From Glycomyces niveus (GTDB lineage Bacteria > Actinomycetota > Actinomycetes > Mycobacteriales > Micromonosporaceae), in contig NZ_JAGFNP010000004.1 in the NCBI RefSeq assembly GCF_017592475.1, forward strand, positions 62,001 to 126,000: DNA of 64,000 nt, read 5' to 3'. The position numbers and the translations under genes are program-made. Position 1 is the stretch's first letter. Each line of letters starts with the position of its first letter. This document shows, one piece after another, positions 16,289-24,191 of this stretch. Below the pieces are notes generated by a model. That model had not been told where the DNA came from. It made no database searches and saw nothing but the letters and a program-made list of their open reading frames with translations.

Positions 16289-18118
16289 ATGAATCCCCAT
16301 GCCCTGATGCGGCGGTGCCTCTCCGCCGTCGCCGCGCTGGCCCTTTCGGCCGGCGCGCTCGCGGTGGCCGCGCCCGGCGCCGCCGCCCAGGAGGAGGACG
16401 TCGACACCCTCCGGATCGCCACGAACCAGGAGGTCGACACCTTCAACCCGTTCAAGCGGCGGTTCGTCATCACCTACGAGACCAGCATGATGACGTACGA
16501 GACGCTGGTCCGCATGAGCGCCGACAACTACGAGCCGACACCCGGCCTGGCGACCGAGTGGGAGGAGTCCGCGGACGGCCTGACGTGGACGTTCACCATC
16601 CGCGAGGGCGCGACCTGGTCCGACGGGGAGCCGCTCACCGCCGACGACGTGGCCTACACGTACGGCCTGCTCATCGAGAACCAGGCGATCCACGACTGGA
16701 ACATCGACTTCGCCGCGAACCTGGTGAGCGCCGAGGCGACCGACGAGACCACGTTCGTGCTCACGCTGGCCGAGCCCGCGCCCGCCGAGGTGCTCAGCCG
16801 CGAGGTCTACATCGTCCCCGAGCACATCTGGTCGCAGTACCCCGACCCCTCGGCCGACGACGCCAACCAGCTGCCGCTGGTGGGCTCGGGCCCGTTCCAG
16901 GTCGTGGAGTACCGGACCGACGAGTTCATCCGGCTCGAGGCCAATGAGGACTACTGGGAGGGCGCGCCCGGCTTCGACGAGGTCGTCTACCAGTACTACC
17001 TCGAGACCGACGCGGCCGTGGCCGCGCTCGAGGCCGAAGAGGTCGACATCGTCGGCAACGGCATGCAGGGCGCGCTGAACCCGGCCCAGATCGGGGCGCT
17101 CGCGTCCCAGGAGCACATCACCACCAACGACGTGCAGGGCCGCCGGTACGTCTCGCTCACCATCAACCACGGCACCGTCACGCAGGACGGCACCGAGTTC
17201 GGCGACGGGCACCCCGCGCTCAAGGACCCGATCGTGCGGCAGGCGCTGCACACCGCGATCGACAAGCAGGCCCTCGTGGACACCGTGCTCGACGGCAGCG
17301 GCAAGCCCGCCACCTCGCTGATCCCCGCGATCTTCGAGCAGTGGCACTGGGACGGCGGCGACGCCTTGGTGCAGTTCGACCTCGACGAGGCGAACCGGCT
17401 GCTCGACGAGGCCGGGTACGCCCGCGGCGCGGACGGCATCCGCACGATGCCCGGCGGCGGCGAACCGCTGAACTTCCGCTTCTACCACCACGCCGACAAC
17501 ACCGCGTACGCCACCATCGTGGAGTTCGTGACCGAGTGGTGGGCCGAGCTCGGCATCGCCGTCGAGGCCCAGGCCATCGAGCAGGGCACCCTGAACGACC
17601 TGGCCTACCTCGGCGAGTTCGACATCGCGTTCTCCGGCTGGGGCGTGGGCCCCAACCCGACCGAGCAGCTGGGCATGCACACCTGCGCGGTGCTGCCCAC
17701 ACTGACGGACGGCTCGGAGCGCTCGAGCGAGAACTCCTACTGCAATGCCGAGTTCGACCAGTTGCACGAGCAGCAGAAGGTCGAGTCCGACCCGGCCGCC
17801 CGCGCCGAGCTCGTCAAGCGCCAGCAGGAACTGCTCTACACCGACACCCCCGTGATCTGGCTGTACTACCAGAACGTCATGGAGGCCTTCAACCACGAGC
17901 GCGTGACGGGCATGTCCCCGCAGCCGAGCGGCGGCATGTACACCGGCCAGCAGGGCTTCACCTGGTCGTACTACACGGCGCAGCCCGCCGACGCCGACGA
18001 AGAGGGCGGCGTCCCGATGGGCGTGTGGATCGCGGTCGCGGCGGCGGCCGTGCTGGCCGCGGCCGCCGCGGTGTTCTTCGTGATGCGGCGCAAGCAGACG
18101 GCCGACGAGCGCGAATGA
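16289..18118 (+). CDS. Peptide ABC transporter substrate-binding protein with C-terminal membrane anchor
   Basis: A protein of 609 residues of the SBP_bac_5 (DppA/OppA) family. The start at MNPHALMRR has GAGGACC upstream. Residues 1-35 form a signal peptide ending PGAAAQEE, without a lipobox Cys. The binding domain begins VDTLRIATNQEVDTFNPF. Instead of a lipid anchor the C-terminus carries a hydrophobic helix (VWIAVAAAAVLAAAAAVFFV) followed by MRRKQ, so the protein is probably held by a C-terminal transmembrane segment. Its stop overlaps the first permease gene (ATGA). In context it should bind murein-derived or other short peptides for import. Confidence 0.9.
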   Translation: MNPHALMRRCLSAVAALALSAGALAVAAPGAAAQEEDVDTLRIATNQEVDTFNPFKRRFVITYETSMMTYETLVRMSADNYEPTPGLATEWEESADGLTWTFTIREGATWSDGEPLTADDVAYTYGLLIENQAIHDWNIDFAANLVSAEATDETTFVLTLAEPAPAEVLSREVYIVPEHIWSQYPDPSADDANQLPLVGSGPFQVVEYRTDEFIRLEANEDYWEGAPGFDEVVYQYYLETDAAVAALEAEEVDIVGNGMQGALNPAQIGALASQEHITTNDVQGRRYVSLTINHGTVTQDGTEFGDGHPALKDPIVRQALHTAIDKQALVDTVLDGSGKPATSLIPAIFEQWHWDGGDALVQFDLDEANRLLDEAGYARGADGIRTMPGGGEPLNFRFYHHADNTAYATIVEFVTEWWAELGIAVEAQAIEQGTLNDLAYLGEFDIAFSGWGVGPNPTEQLGMHTCAVLPTLTDGSERSSENSYCNAEFDQLHEQQKVESDPAARAELVKRQQELLYTDTPVIWLYYQNVMEAFNHERVTGMSPQPSGGMYTGQQGFTWSYYTAQPADADEEGGVPMGVWIAVAAAAVLAAAAAVFFVMRRKQTADERE

Positions 18119-19176
18119 CCGACCCGCTCCCACCCGCGGACGGCGCCTCCACCGAGGCGCCGTCCGCGGGGCGTGCCGCCCGCGCTGTCGAAAGGCGCAG
18201 TTCAACAGGGTTCGGGCGGTACCTGCTCAAGCACGTGAGCGGCGCGGCCGTGTCGCTGCTGCTGGTGCTGTTCTCGTCGTTCTTCATCTTCCGGCTCATC
18301 GCCGGGGACCCGATCGACCAGCTCACGAAGGAGCGGCCGGTCTCGCCCGAGCAGCGGGCGGCGATGCGGGCCGAACTCGGCCTCGACCGGCCGCTGTGGC
18401 AGCAGTTCTGGGACTACATCACCGGCACGCTCACCATGGACCTCGGCGAGTCCTTCCAGTACCGGCGGCCGATCTTCGACCTCATCGTCGAGCGCCTGCC
18501 CGCCACGCTCCTGCTCTCGGGCACCGGCATGGTCCTGGCGGTCCTGCTCGGATTCTGGATCGGCACGCGCTCGGGTTGGAAGCAGGGCAGCCGGTTCGAC
18601 AAGGGCCAGGTCGCCACCGGGCTCGTGCTCTACTCGGCGCCCACGTTCTGGCTCGGCATGATCGTGATCCTGGTCTTCGCGCGGTACCTGGGGCTGTTCC
18701 CCGTCAACGGGATGCGCTCGCCGAGCACGCCGCCCGACTTCTGGTCGCAGGCCGTCGACATCGGCCACCACCTCGTGCTGCCCGTGCTCACCTACACGGC
18801 CGTGGTCTACGCCGGGTACCTCATGATCATGCGCTCGTCCATCCTGGACGAGATCGGGAGCGACTACCTCACGACCGCGCGCGCCAAGGGCCTGCGCGAC
18901 GACGAGGTTCGCCAGAAGCACGCCGTGCCGAACGCGCTGCTGCCCACCGTGACGCTGGTGTTCCTCGCGCTCGGCTCGGTCGTGAACGGCTCCATCGTCA
19001 CCGAGACGGTCTTCAGCTGGCCCGGCCTCGGGACCCTGTTCGTCAACGCGATCTTCTACCCCGACCGGCCCGTGCTGCAGGCCCTGTTCGTGCTGTTCTC
19101 CAGCTCGACCATCGTCGCCGTGCTGTGCGCCGAAATCCTCTACTGGTTCATCGATCCCAGGATCCGCAGGTCATGA
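18115..19176 (+). CDS. Peptide ABC transporter permease (DppB type)
   Basis: A protein of 353 residues. A ~40-residue soluble N-terminus precedes the first helix (AAVSLLLVLFSSFFIFRLIAGDP), and the family pattern SPEQRAAMRAELGLDRPLWQQFWDYI follows in the first periplasmic loop. The BPD_transp_1 domain with the EAA-type cytoplasmic loop is seen at YLTTARAKGLRDDEVRQKHAVPNALLP. It forms one half of the membrane channel with the next gene product. It overlaps both neighbours by four bases, which indicates coupled translation. Confidence 0.93.
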   Translation: MTDPLPPADGASTEAPSAGRAARAVERRSSTGFGRYLLKHVSGAAVSLLLVLFSSFFIFRLIAGDPIDQLTKERPVSPEQRAAMRAELGLDRPLWQQFWDYITGTLTMDLGESFQYRRPIFDLIVERLPATLLLSGTGMVLAVLLGFWIGTRSGWKQGSRFDKGQVATGLVLYSAPTFWLGMIVILVFARYLGLFPVNGMRSPSTPPDFWSQAVDIGHHLVLPVLTYTAVVYAGYLMIMRSSILDEIGSDYLTTARAKGLRDDEVRQKHAVPNALLPTVTLVFLALGSVVNGSIVTETVFSWPGLGTLFVNAIFYPDRPVLQALFVLFSSSTIVAVLCAEILYWFIDPRIRRS

Positions 19177-20084
19177 CGAGTACGACCACCGTTTCCCCGC
19201 GCGCCCTCACATGGGCGCGGCGGCGGCAGTCCTTCCAGCGGTCCTGGGCCGCCTACCGCGGCCAGAGGACCGGCATGTGGGGGCTCGTCCTCTTGGGCGC
19301 CATCGTGGTCATCGCCCTCGCCGCGCCGGTCCTCATCGACGAGTCGGCGCTCAGCGTCACCCGCGCCACCGGCGAGCGCATGGCCCCGCCCAGCGCGGGC
19401 TACCCGCTCGGGACCGACGAGACCGGCCGCTCGATCCTCGCGCTCACCGTCTGGGGCTCGCGCCTCTCGCTCCTCATCGGACTCACCGCCACCGTCGTCG
19501 CGATCGTCATCGGCACCGCCGTCGGCGTCACCAGCGGCCACATCGGCGGCTGGTACGGGTGGGTCGCGCTGCGCCTCTCCGACTGGTTCATGGTGCTGCC
19601 CAGCCTGGTCGTGGCCATCGCGCTCCTCGCCGTGCTCGGCCGCAGCATGGCCACCACCATCACCGTGATCGCCCTCGTCTCCTGGCCCGGCACGACCCGG
19701 CTCGTGCGCGCCCAGACGCTCACGGTCCAGTCCCGCCCGTACCTGGAGCGCGCCAAGGCGCTCGGCGCGGGCCACTGGCACCAGATGACCAAGCACATCC
19801 TCCCCAACGTGCTCCCGCTCGTGCTCGCCAGCGCGACCCTGCTCGTGCCCTCGGCGATCCTCATGGAGTCGTCCCTGGCGTGGCTGGGCCTGGGCGACCC
19901 GGGCGTGGTGTCGTGGGGGTCGATCCTCAACCGGGCCTCGGAGAACGGGGCGGTCTCGGCGCACGCGTGGTGGTACCTGCTGCCGCCGGGCATCGCGATC
20001 CTGGTCGTGGTGCTGGCGTTCATGATGTGCGGCCGGGCGCTGGAGGCCGTGTTCAATCCGAGGCTGCGGGGTGAGTCGTCATGA
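19173..20084 (+). CDS. Peptide ABC transporter permease (DppC type)
   Basis: A protein of 303 residues, second membrane subunit. The first helix is MWGLVLLGAIVVIALAAPVLI, followed by the conserved PLGTDETGRSILALTVWGSRLSL and the EAA loop YLERAKALGAGHWHQMTKHILPN. A typical DppC end (VVLAFMMCGRALEAVFNPRLR) confirms full length. Start and stop both overlap neighbours by four bases. It partners the preceding DppB-type permease. Confidence 0.93.
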   Translation: MTSTTTVSPRALTWARRRQSFQRSWAAYRGQRTGMWGLVLLGAIVVIALAAPVLIDESALSVTRATGERMAPPSAGYPLGTDETGRSILALTVWGSRLSLLIGLTATVVAIVIGTAVGVTSGHIGGWYGWVALRLSDWFMVLPSLVVAIALLAVLGRSMATTITVIALVSWPGTTRLVRAQTLTVQSRPYLERAKALGAGHWHQMTKHILPNVLPLVLASATLLVPSAILMESSLAWLGLGDPGVVSWGSILNRASENGAVSAHAWWYLLPPGIAILVVVLAFMMCGRALEAVFNPRLRGESS

Positions 20085-21061
20085 CGCTCTTGGAGTTCAA
20101 GGACCTGCGGGTGACGTACCGGGGTTCGCGCGGGCGGCTCCCGGCGGTGCGGGGCGTGGACCTCGCGGTCGACGCCGGCGAGACCCTGGGGATCGCCGGG
20201 GAGTCGGGGTGCGGGAAATCGACGCTGGCGATGGCGGTGCTGCGGCTGCTGCCCAAGAGCGCCGAGGTGAGCGGGCAGATCCTGCTCGACGGCGAGGACC
20301 TGCTCGCGATGGGGTGGGGGCGGCTGCGGGCGGTGCGGTGGACGGGCGCGTCGATCGTGTTCCAGGGGGCGATGCACTCGCTGAACGCGGTGCAGCGCAT
20401 CGGGAGGCAGATCGCCGAGCCGATCCTGGTGCACGAGCCGAAGACGACGCCGGCGCAGGCCGCGAAGCGCGCGGAGGCGCTGCTGGAGCGGGTGGGGCTG
20501 CCGCCGTCGCGGGCGCGGAGCTTCCCGCACGAGCTGTCGGGCGGGCAGCGGCAGCGCGTGATGATCGCGATGGCGCTGGCGTGCGACCCGGACCTGTTGA
20601 TCGCCGACGAGGCGACGACGGCGCTGGACGTGATGGTGCAGGCGCAGGTGCTGCGGCTGATCTCGGATCTGGTGCGGGAGCGGGGCGTGGGCCTGGTGAT
20701 GATCAGCCACGACCTGTCGGTGCTCTCGGCGGTGTGCGACCGGGCGGCGGTGATGTACGCCGGCCGGATCGTCGAGCAGGGCCCGGCGCACGAGGTGTTC
20801 GCGCAGGCGCGGCACCCGTATTCGGCGGCGCTGGGGGCGGCGTTCCCGGTGATCGGGGACCCGGCGGCGCGGATGCACCCGGGCGGGCTGGCGGGCGATC
20901 CGCCGGATCCGCTGCGGCTGCCGGAGGGGTGCTCGTTCCGGCCGCGCTGCGCGGTGGCGGTGGAGCGGTGCGGCGCCGAGTCGCCGGAGCTGCTCGAGGT
21001 GGGTGCGGCGCGGGTGAGCGCTTGTTTCGTCGCGCAGGAAGGGATGCCCGTTGTCGGTTGA
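20081..21061 (+). CDS. Peptide ABC transporter ATP-binding protein (DppD type)
   Basis: A protein of 326 residues. Walker A is GESGCGKSTLA, the signature is LSGGQRQRVMIAMAL and Walker B DLLIADEATTALD, followed by the H-loop MISHDLSVLS. The C-terminal oligopeptide_HPY extension is present (CSFRPRCAVAVERCG), including the Cys pattern that binds an Fe-S cluster in some Dpp ATPases. It supplies ATP hydrolysis to the importer with the next gene. Start overlaps the permease stop. Confidence 0.93.
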   Translation: MTLLEFKDLRVTYRGSRGRLPAVRGVDLAVDAGETLGIAGESGCGKSTLAMAVLRLLPKSAEVSGQILLDGEDLLAMGWGRLRAVRWTGASIVFQGAMHSLNAVQRIGRQIAEPILVHEPKTTPAQAAKRAEALLERVGLPPSRARSFPHELSGGQRQRVMIAMALACDPDLLIADEATTALDVMVQAQVLRLISDLVRERGVGLVMISHDLSVLSAVCDRAAVMYAGRIVEQGPAHEVFAQARHPYSAALGAAFPVIGDPAARMHPGGLAGDPPDPLRLPEGCSFRPRCAVAVERCGAESPELLEVGAARVSACFVAQEGMPVVG

Positions 21062-22052
21062 GGAGAGGGCGTTGACGGCCCGGGGGCTGCGGGTCGAGTT
21101 CGGGCTGCCGGGCGGGCGGGTCGCGCGGGCCGTGGACGGGGTGGACCTGGACGTGGCGCCGGGCGAGATCGTGGCGCTGGCGGGCGAGTCCGGTTGCGGC
21201 AAGACGACGTTGGCGCGGACCCTGCTGGGTCTGGAGCGCGCGACCGGAGGCACGGTCGCGTTCGACGGGGTGCCGCTGCGGTACTCGTCGCGGGCGTTGA
21301 AGGCGTACCGGCGGCGGGTGCAGCTGGTGCTGCAGGACCCGACGGGCGCGCTGAACCCGCGGCACACGGTGTACGACGCGGTGGCCGAGGGGCTGCGGAT
21401 CCACGGGATCGGTGACGACGAGCCGGGCCGGGTGGCGGCGGCGCTGTCGCGGGCGGGCCTGCGCCCGCCGGAGCAGTTCTTCCTGGCGTACCCGCACGAG
21501 CTGTCGGGCGGGCAGCGCCAGCGCGTGGTGATCGCGGGGGCGCTGGTGCTGGAGCCGAGCCTGCTCATCGCGGACGAGCCGGTCGCCTCGCTGGACGCGT
21601 CGGTGCGCGGGGAGATCCTGGCGCTGCTGCTGCGGCTCAAGGAGGAGCAGGGCCTGGGGTCGCTCATCATCACGCACGACCTGGGTCTGGCGTGGAGCAT
21701 CGCGGACCGGATCGCGATCATGTACTTGGGGCGGATCGTGGAGCAGGGGCCGGTCGAGCAGGTGCTCACGGCTCCGAGGCATCCGTATACGCGGGCGCTG
21801 GTGTCGGTCTTGCCGGACTCGCCCGTCGCCGAGCCGATCGTGCTGGCCGGGGAGCTGCCGGACGCGTCGAAGATCCCGGGCGGGTGCCGGTTCCGGCCGC
21901 GCTGCCAGGAGGTGGCGTCAGGGAACGCCGCGCCGGTGCTGCACCAGTGCACGGGCGAGGACCCGGAGGTCCTTGGGGCGGAGGCGAAACCGCATCTGGT
22001 CGCGTGCCATCTCGACCGCTCGTCGCACGCGGATGCGAGGATCGAAGTGTGA
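21051..22052 (+). CDS. Peptide ABC transporter ATP-binding protein (DppF type)
   Basis: A protein of 333 residues from a TTG at 21051 (GGAAGGGA upstream); a second TTG at 21072 also has a good GAGGAG and could be the real start. Walker A GESGCGKTTLA, signature LSGGQRQRVVIAGAL, Walker B SLLIADEPVASLD and H-loop IITHDLGLAWS are intact. The C-terminal HPY region contains CRFRPRCQEVASGN. It heterodimerises with the preceding ATPase. The 11-base overlap with the upstream gene and the GTGA overlap with dppA keep it inside the operon. Confidence 0.92.
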   Translation: MSVEERALTARGLRVEFGLPGGRVARAVDGVDLDVAPGEIVALAGESGCGKTTLARTLLGLERATGGTVAFDGVPLRYSSRALKAYRRRVQLVLQDPTGALNPRHTVYDAVAEGLRIHGIGDDEPGRVAAALSRAGLRPPEQFFLAYPHELSGGQRQRVVIAGALVLEPSLLIADEPVASLDASVRGEILALLLRLKEEQGLGSLIITHDLGLAWSIADRIAIMYLGRIVEQGPVEQVLTAPRHPYTRALVSVLPDSPVAEPIVLAGELPDASKIPGGCRFRPRCQEVASGNAAPVLHQCTGEDPEVLGAEAKPHLVACHLDRSSHADARIEV

Positions 22053-22873
22053 GGATTCTGATCAGCGCCGACATGGAGGGCGCCACGGGCGTCACCTGTC
22101 CCGACGACGTGCTGCCCGGGGGCCCGGGCTGGGAGCGGATGCGGCCGCTGTTCACCGACGAGGTGAACGCCGCCGTGGAGGGGCTGCACCGGGGCGGGGC
22201 GCGGGAGGTCGTGGTCAACGACGCGCACTGGTCGATGCGGAACCTCATGCCCGAGCGGTTCGAGTGGCCGGTGACGGTGATCAGCGGCCGGCACAAGGAC
22301 CTGTCCATGATAGAGGGCGTGCGGGACGCGGACGCGGTGGTGTTCCTCGGCTACCACGCCGGGGCGGGCCTGGAGGGCGTGCTCGCGCACACCTACCTGG
22401 CGAACACGATCACGGGCGTGTGGCTCGACGGTGTGCGCGCGAGCGAGGGCCGGTTGAACGCGGCCGTGGCGGCCGAGTTCGGGGTGCCGGTGATCATGGT
22501 GACCGGCGACGACAAGACGATCGAGGACGCGCACGGGTACGCGCCCAAGGCGGTCGGCATCGCGGTGAAGGACTGCATCTCGCGGTATGCGGCGGCGTGC
22601 CGGACTCCGAAGTGGGCGGTACGCGCGATCCGCAAGGGCGCGGCTGAGGCGGTGGCGCTGGCCGGGCGGCGCGAGGCCGTGGTCGAGCCGCACCGGATCG
22701 AGGTCGAGTTCGACGCCGAGCACCTGGCCGCGGCCGTCACGGTCATCCCGGGCGTGGAGCGGTGCGGTGAGCGGCGGGTCGGCTTCGAACTGCCCACGAT
22801 GTACGAGGCCATCCGGTGCTTCAAGGCCGTCACGACGATCGCCTCGGCGGCGATGGAGGAGCAATATGGGTGA
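22049..22873 (+). CDS. dppA: D-aminopeptidase, M55 family
   Basis: A protein of 274 residues, the same length as Bacillus subtilis DppA. Zinc ligands fall at the family positions: D8 and E10 in ISADMEGATGV, H60 in NDAHWSM, H103 in LGYHAGAG and E133 in RASEGRLNAA, with H114 in VLAHTYL as the proposed catalytic His. DppA hydrolyses D-Ala-D-Ala and related D-peptides in a decameric shell. Directly following a peptide ABC importer, it would process imported D-amino-acid-containing murein peptides. GTGA overlap with the upstream ATPase. No anomalies. Confidence 0.93.
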   Translation: MRILISADMEGATGVTCPDDVLPGGPGWERMRPLFTDEVNAAVEGLHRGGAREVVVNDAHWSMRNLMPERFEWPVTVISGRHKDLSMIEGVRDADAVVFLGYHAGAGLEGVLAHTYLANTITGVWLDGVRASEGRLNAAVAAEFGVPVIMVTGDDKTIEDAHGYAPKAVGIAVKDCISRYAAACRTPKWAVRAIRKGAAEAVALAGRREAVVEPHRIEVEFDAEHLAAAVTVIPGVERCGERRVGFELPTMYEAIRCFKAVTTIASAAMEEQYG

Positions 22874-24179
22874 GCCGATCGGCGAGGAGGCGCTCGACGA
22901 GGTCGTGAGGTTCACGTCGGAGCTGATCCGGATCGACACCACCAATCACGGTGGCGGGGACGGGAACGAGCGCGAGGCCGCCGAGTACGCGGCCGCGAAG
23001 CTGGCCGAGGTCGGCGTCGAGTCGCAGATCCTGGAGAAGGCCCCGGGCCGGTCCAATGTGGTCGCCCGTATCGAGGGAACCGACCCGGGGGCTCCGGCGC
23101 TGCTGGTGCACGGGCACATGGACGTGGTCCCGGCCGAGGCCGCTGACTGGAGCGTGCACCCGTTCTCCGGGGAGGTCCGCGACGGGATGCTCTGGGGCCG
23201 GGGCGCGATCGACATGAAGAGCATGAACGCGATGGTCCTCGCGGCCGTGCGCGCGTGGGCGAAGGCCGGGGTCGAGCCGCGGCGGCCGATCGTCGTGGCG
23301 TTCACCGCCGACGAGGAGGCCAGCGCCGAGTACGGGGCGGGGTACCTCGCGGACGCGCACGCGGAGCTGTTCGCGGGCTGCACCGAGGGCGTCTCTGAGT
23401 CGGGCGGGTTCACGTTCCACGGCGGGAACGGGCTGCGGCTCTACCCGATCGCGGCGGGCGAGCGGGGCACGGCGTGGCTGCGGCTGACCGCCGGGGGCAC
23501 GGCCGGGCACGGCTCGAAGGCCAACCCGGACAACGCGGTCGCGAAGCTGGCGGCCGCGGTCGCGCGGATCGGCGCGCACGAGTGGCCGCTGCGGTTGACG
23601 CCCACGGTGCGGGCGGCGCTCACCGAGCTGGCCGCGGTGTACGGCGCCGAACCGGACCTCGACGACGTGGACGGGCTCCTCGCGAAGCTCGGCCCGGCCG
23701 CGCAGTTGGTCGAGTCGACGCTGCGCAACAGCGCGAACCCGACCGTGCTGCGGGCCGGGTACAAGGTCAACGTGATCCCCGAGCACGCCTATGCCGAAGT
23801 GGACGGCCGGGTGCTGCCCGGCGGCGAGGCCGAGTTCGAGGCGACCATGGACGAGCTGTGCGGACCCGACGTGCGCTGGGAGTACCAGCACCGCACGCAG
23901 CCGCTCGCCGCGCCGGTCGACTCCCCGACGTTCGCCGCGATGCGCGCGGCGGTGCGGAAGTTCGACCCCGAGGGGCTCCCGGTGCCGTTCTGCATGTCCG
24001 GCGGGACCGATGCGAAGCAGTTCGCGCAGCTGGGCATCACCGGGTACGGGTTCTCCCCGCTCGGCCAGACCGCGGAGCTCGGGTACGGTCGGCTCGCGCA
24101 CGGCGTCGACGAGCGGGTCCCGGTCGAGGGCCTGCGGTTCGGGCTCAAGGTCCTGGACGACTTCCTGCGCAACGCCTGA
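22866..24179 (+). CDS. M20 family zinc dipeptidase
   Basis: A protein of 437 residues, overlapping dppA by eight bases. Metal and catalytic residues of the M20 family are seen: VHGHMDVVP (His and catalytic Asp), GRGAIDMKS (bridging Asp), TADEEAS (Glu general base and Glu ligand), and a C-terminal His in YGRLAHGVDE. A dimerisation domain (AGGTAGHGSKANPDN) sits in the middle. Members cleave dipeptides, N-acyl amino acids or succinyl-DAP. In this operon a role on stem-peptide fragments such as L-Ala-gamma-D-Glu is plausible but not proven. Confidence 0.88.
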   Translation: MGEPIGEEALDEVVRFTSELIRIDTTNHGGGDGNEREAAEYAAAKLAEVGVESQILEKAPGRSNVVARIEGTDPGAPALLVHGHMDVVPAEAADWSVHPFSGEVRDGMLWGRGAIDMKSMNAMVLAAVRAWAKAGVEPRRPIVVAFTADEEASAEYGAGYLADAHAELFAGCTEGVSESGGFTFHGGNGLRLYPIAAGERGTAWLRLTAGGTAGHGSKANPDNAVAKLAAAVARIGAHEWPLRLTPTVRAALTELAAVYGAEPDLDDVDGLLAKLGPAAQLVESTLRNSANPTVLRAGYKVNVIPEHAYAEVDGRVLPGGEAEFEATMDELCGPDVRWEYQHRTQPLAAPVDSPTFAAMRAAVRKFDPEGLPVPFCMSGGTDAKQFAQLGITGYGFSPLGQTAELGYGRLAHGVDERVPVEGLRFGLKVLDDFLRNA

Positions 24180-24191
24180 GAAAGGTCGCTC

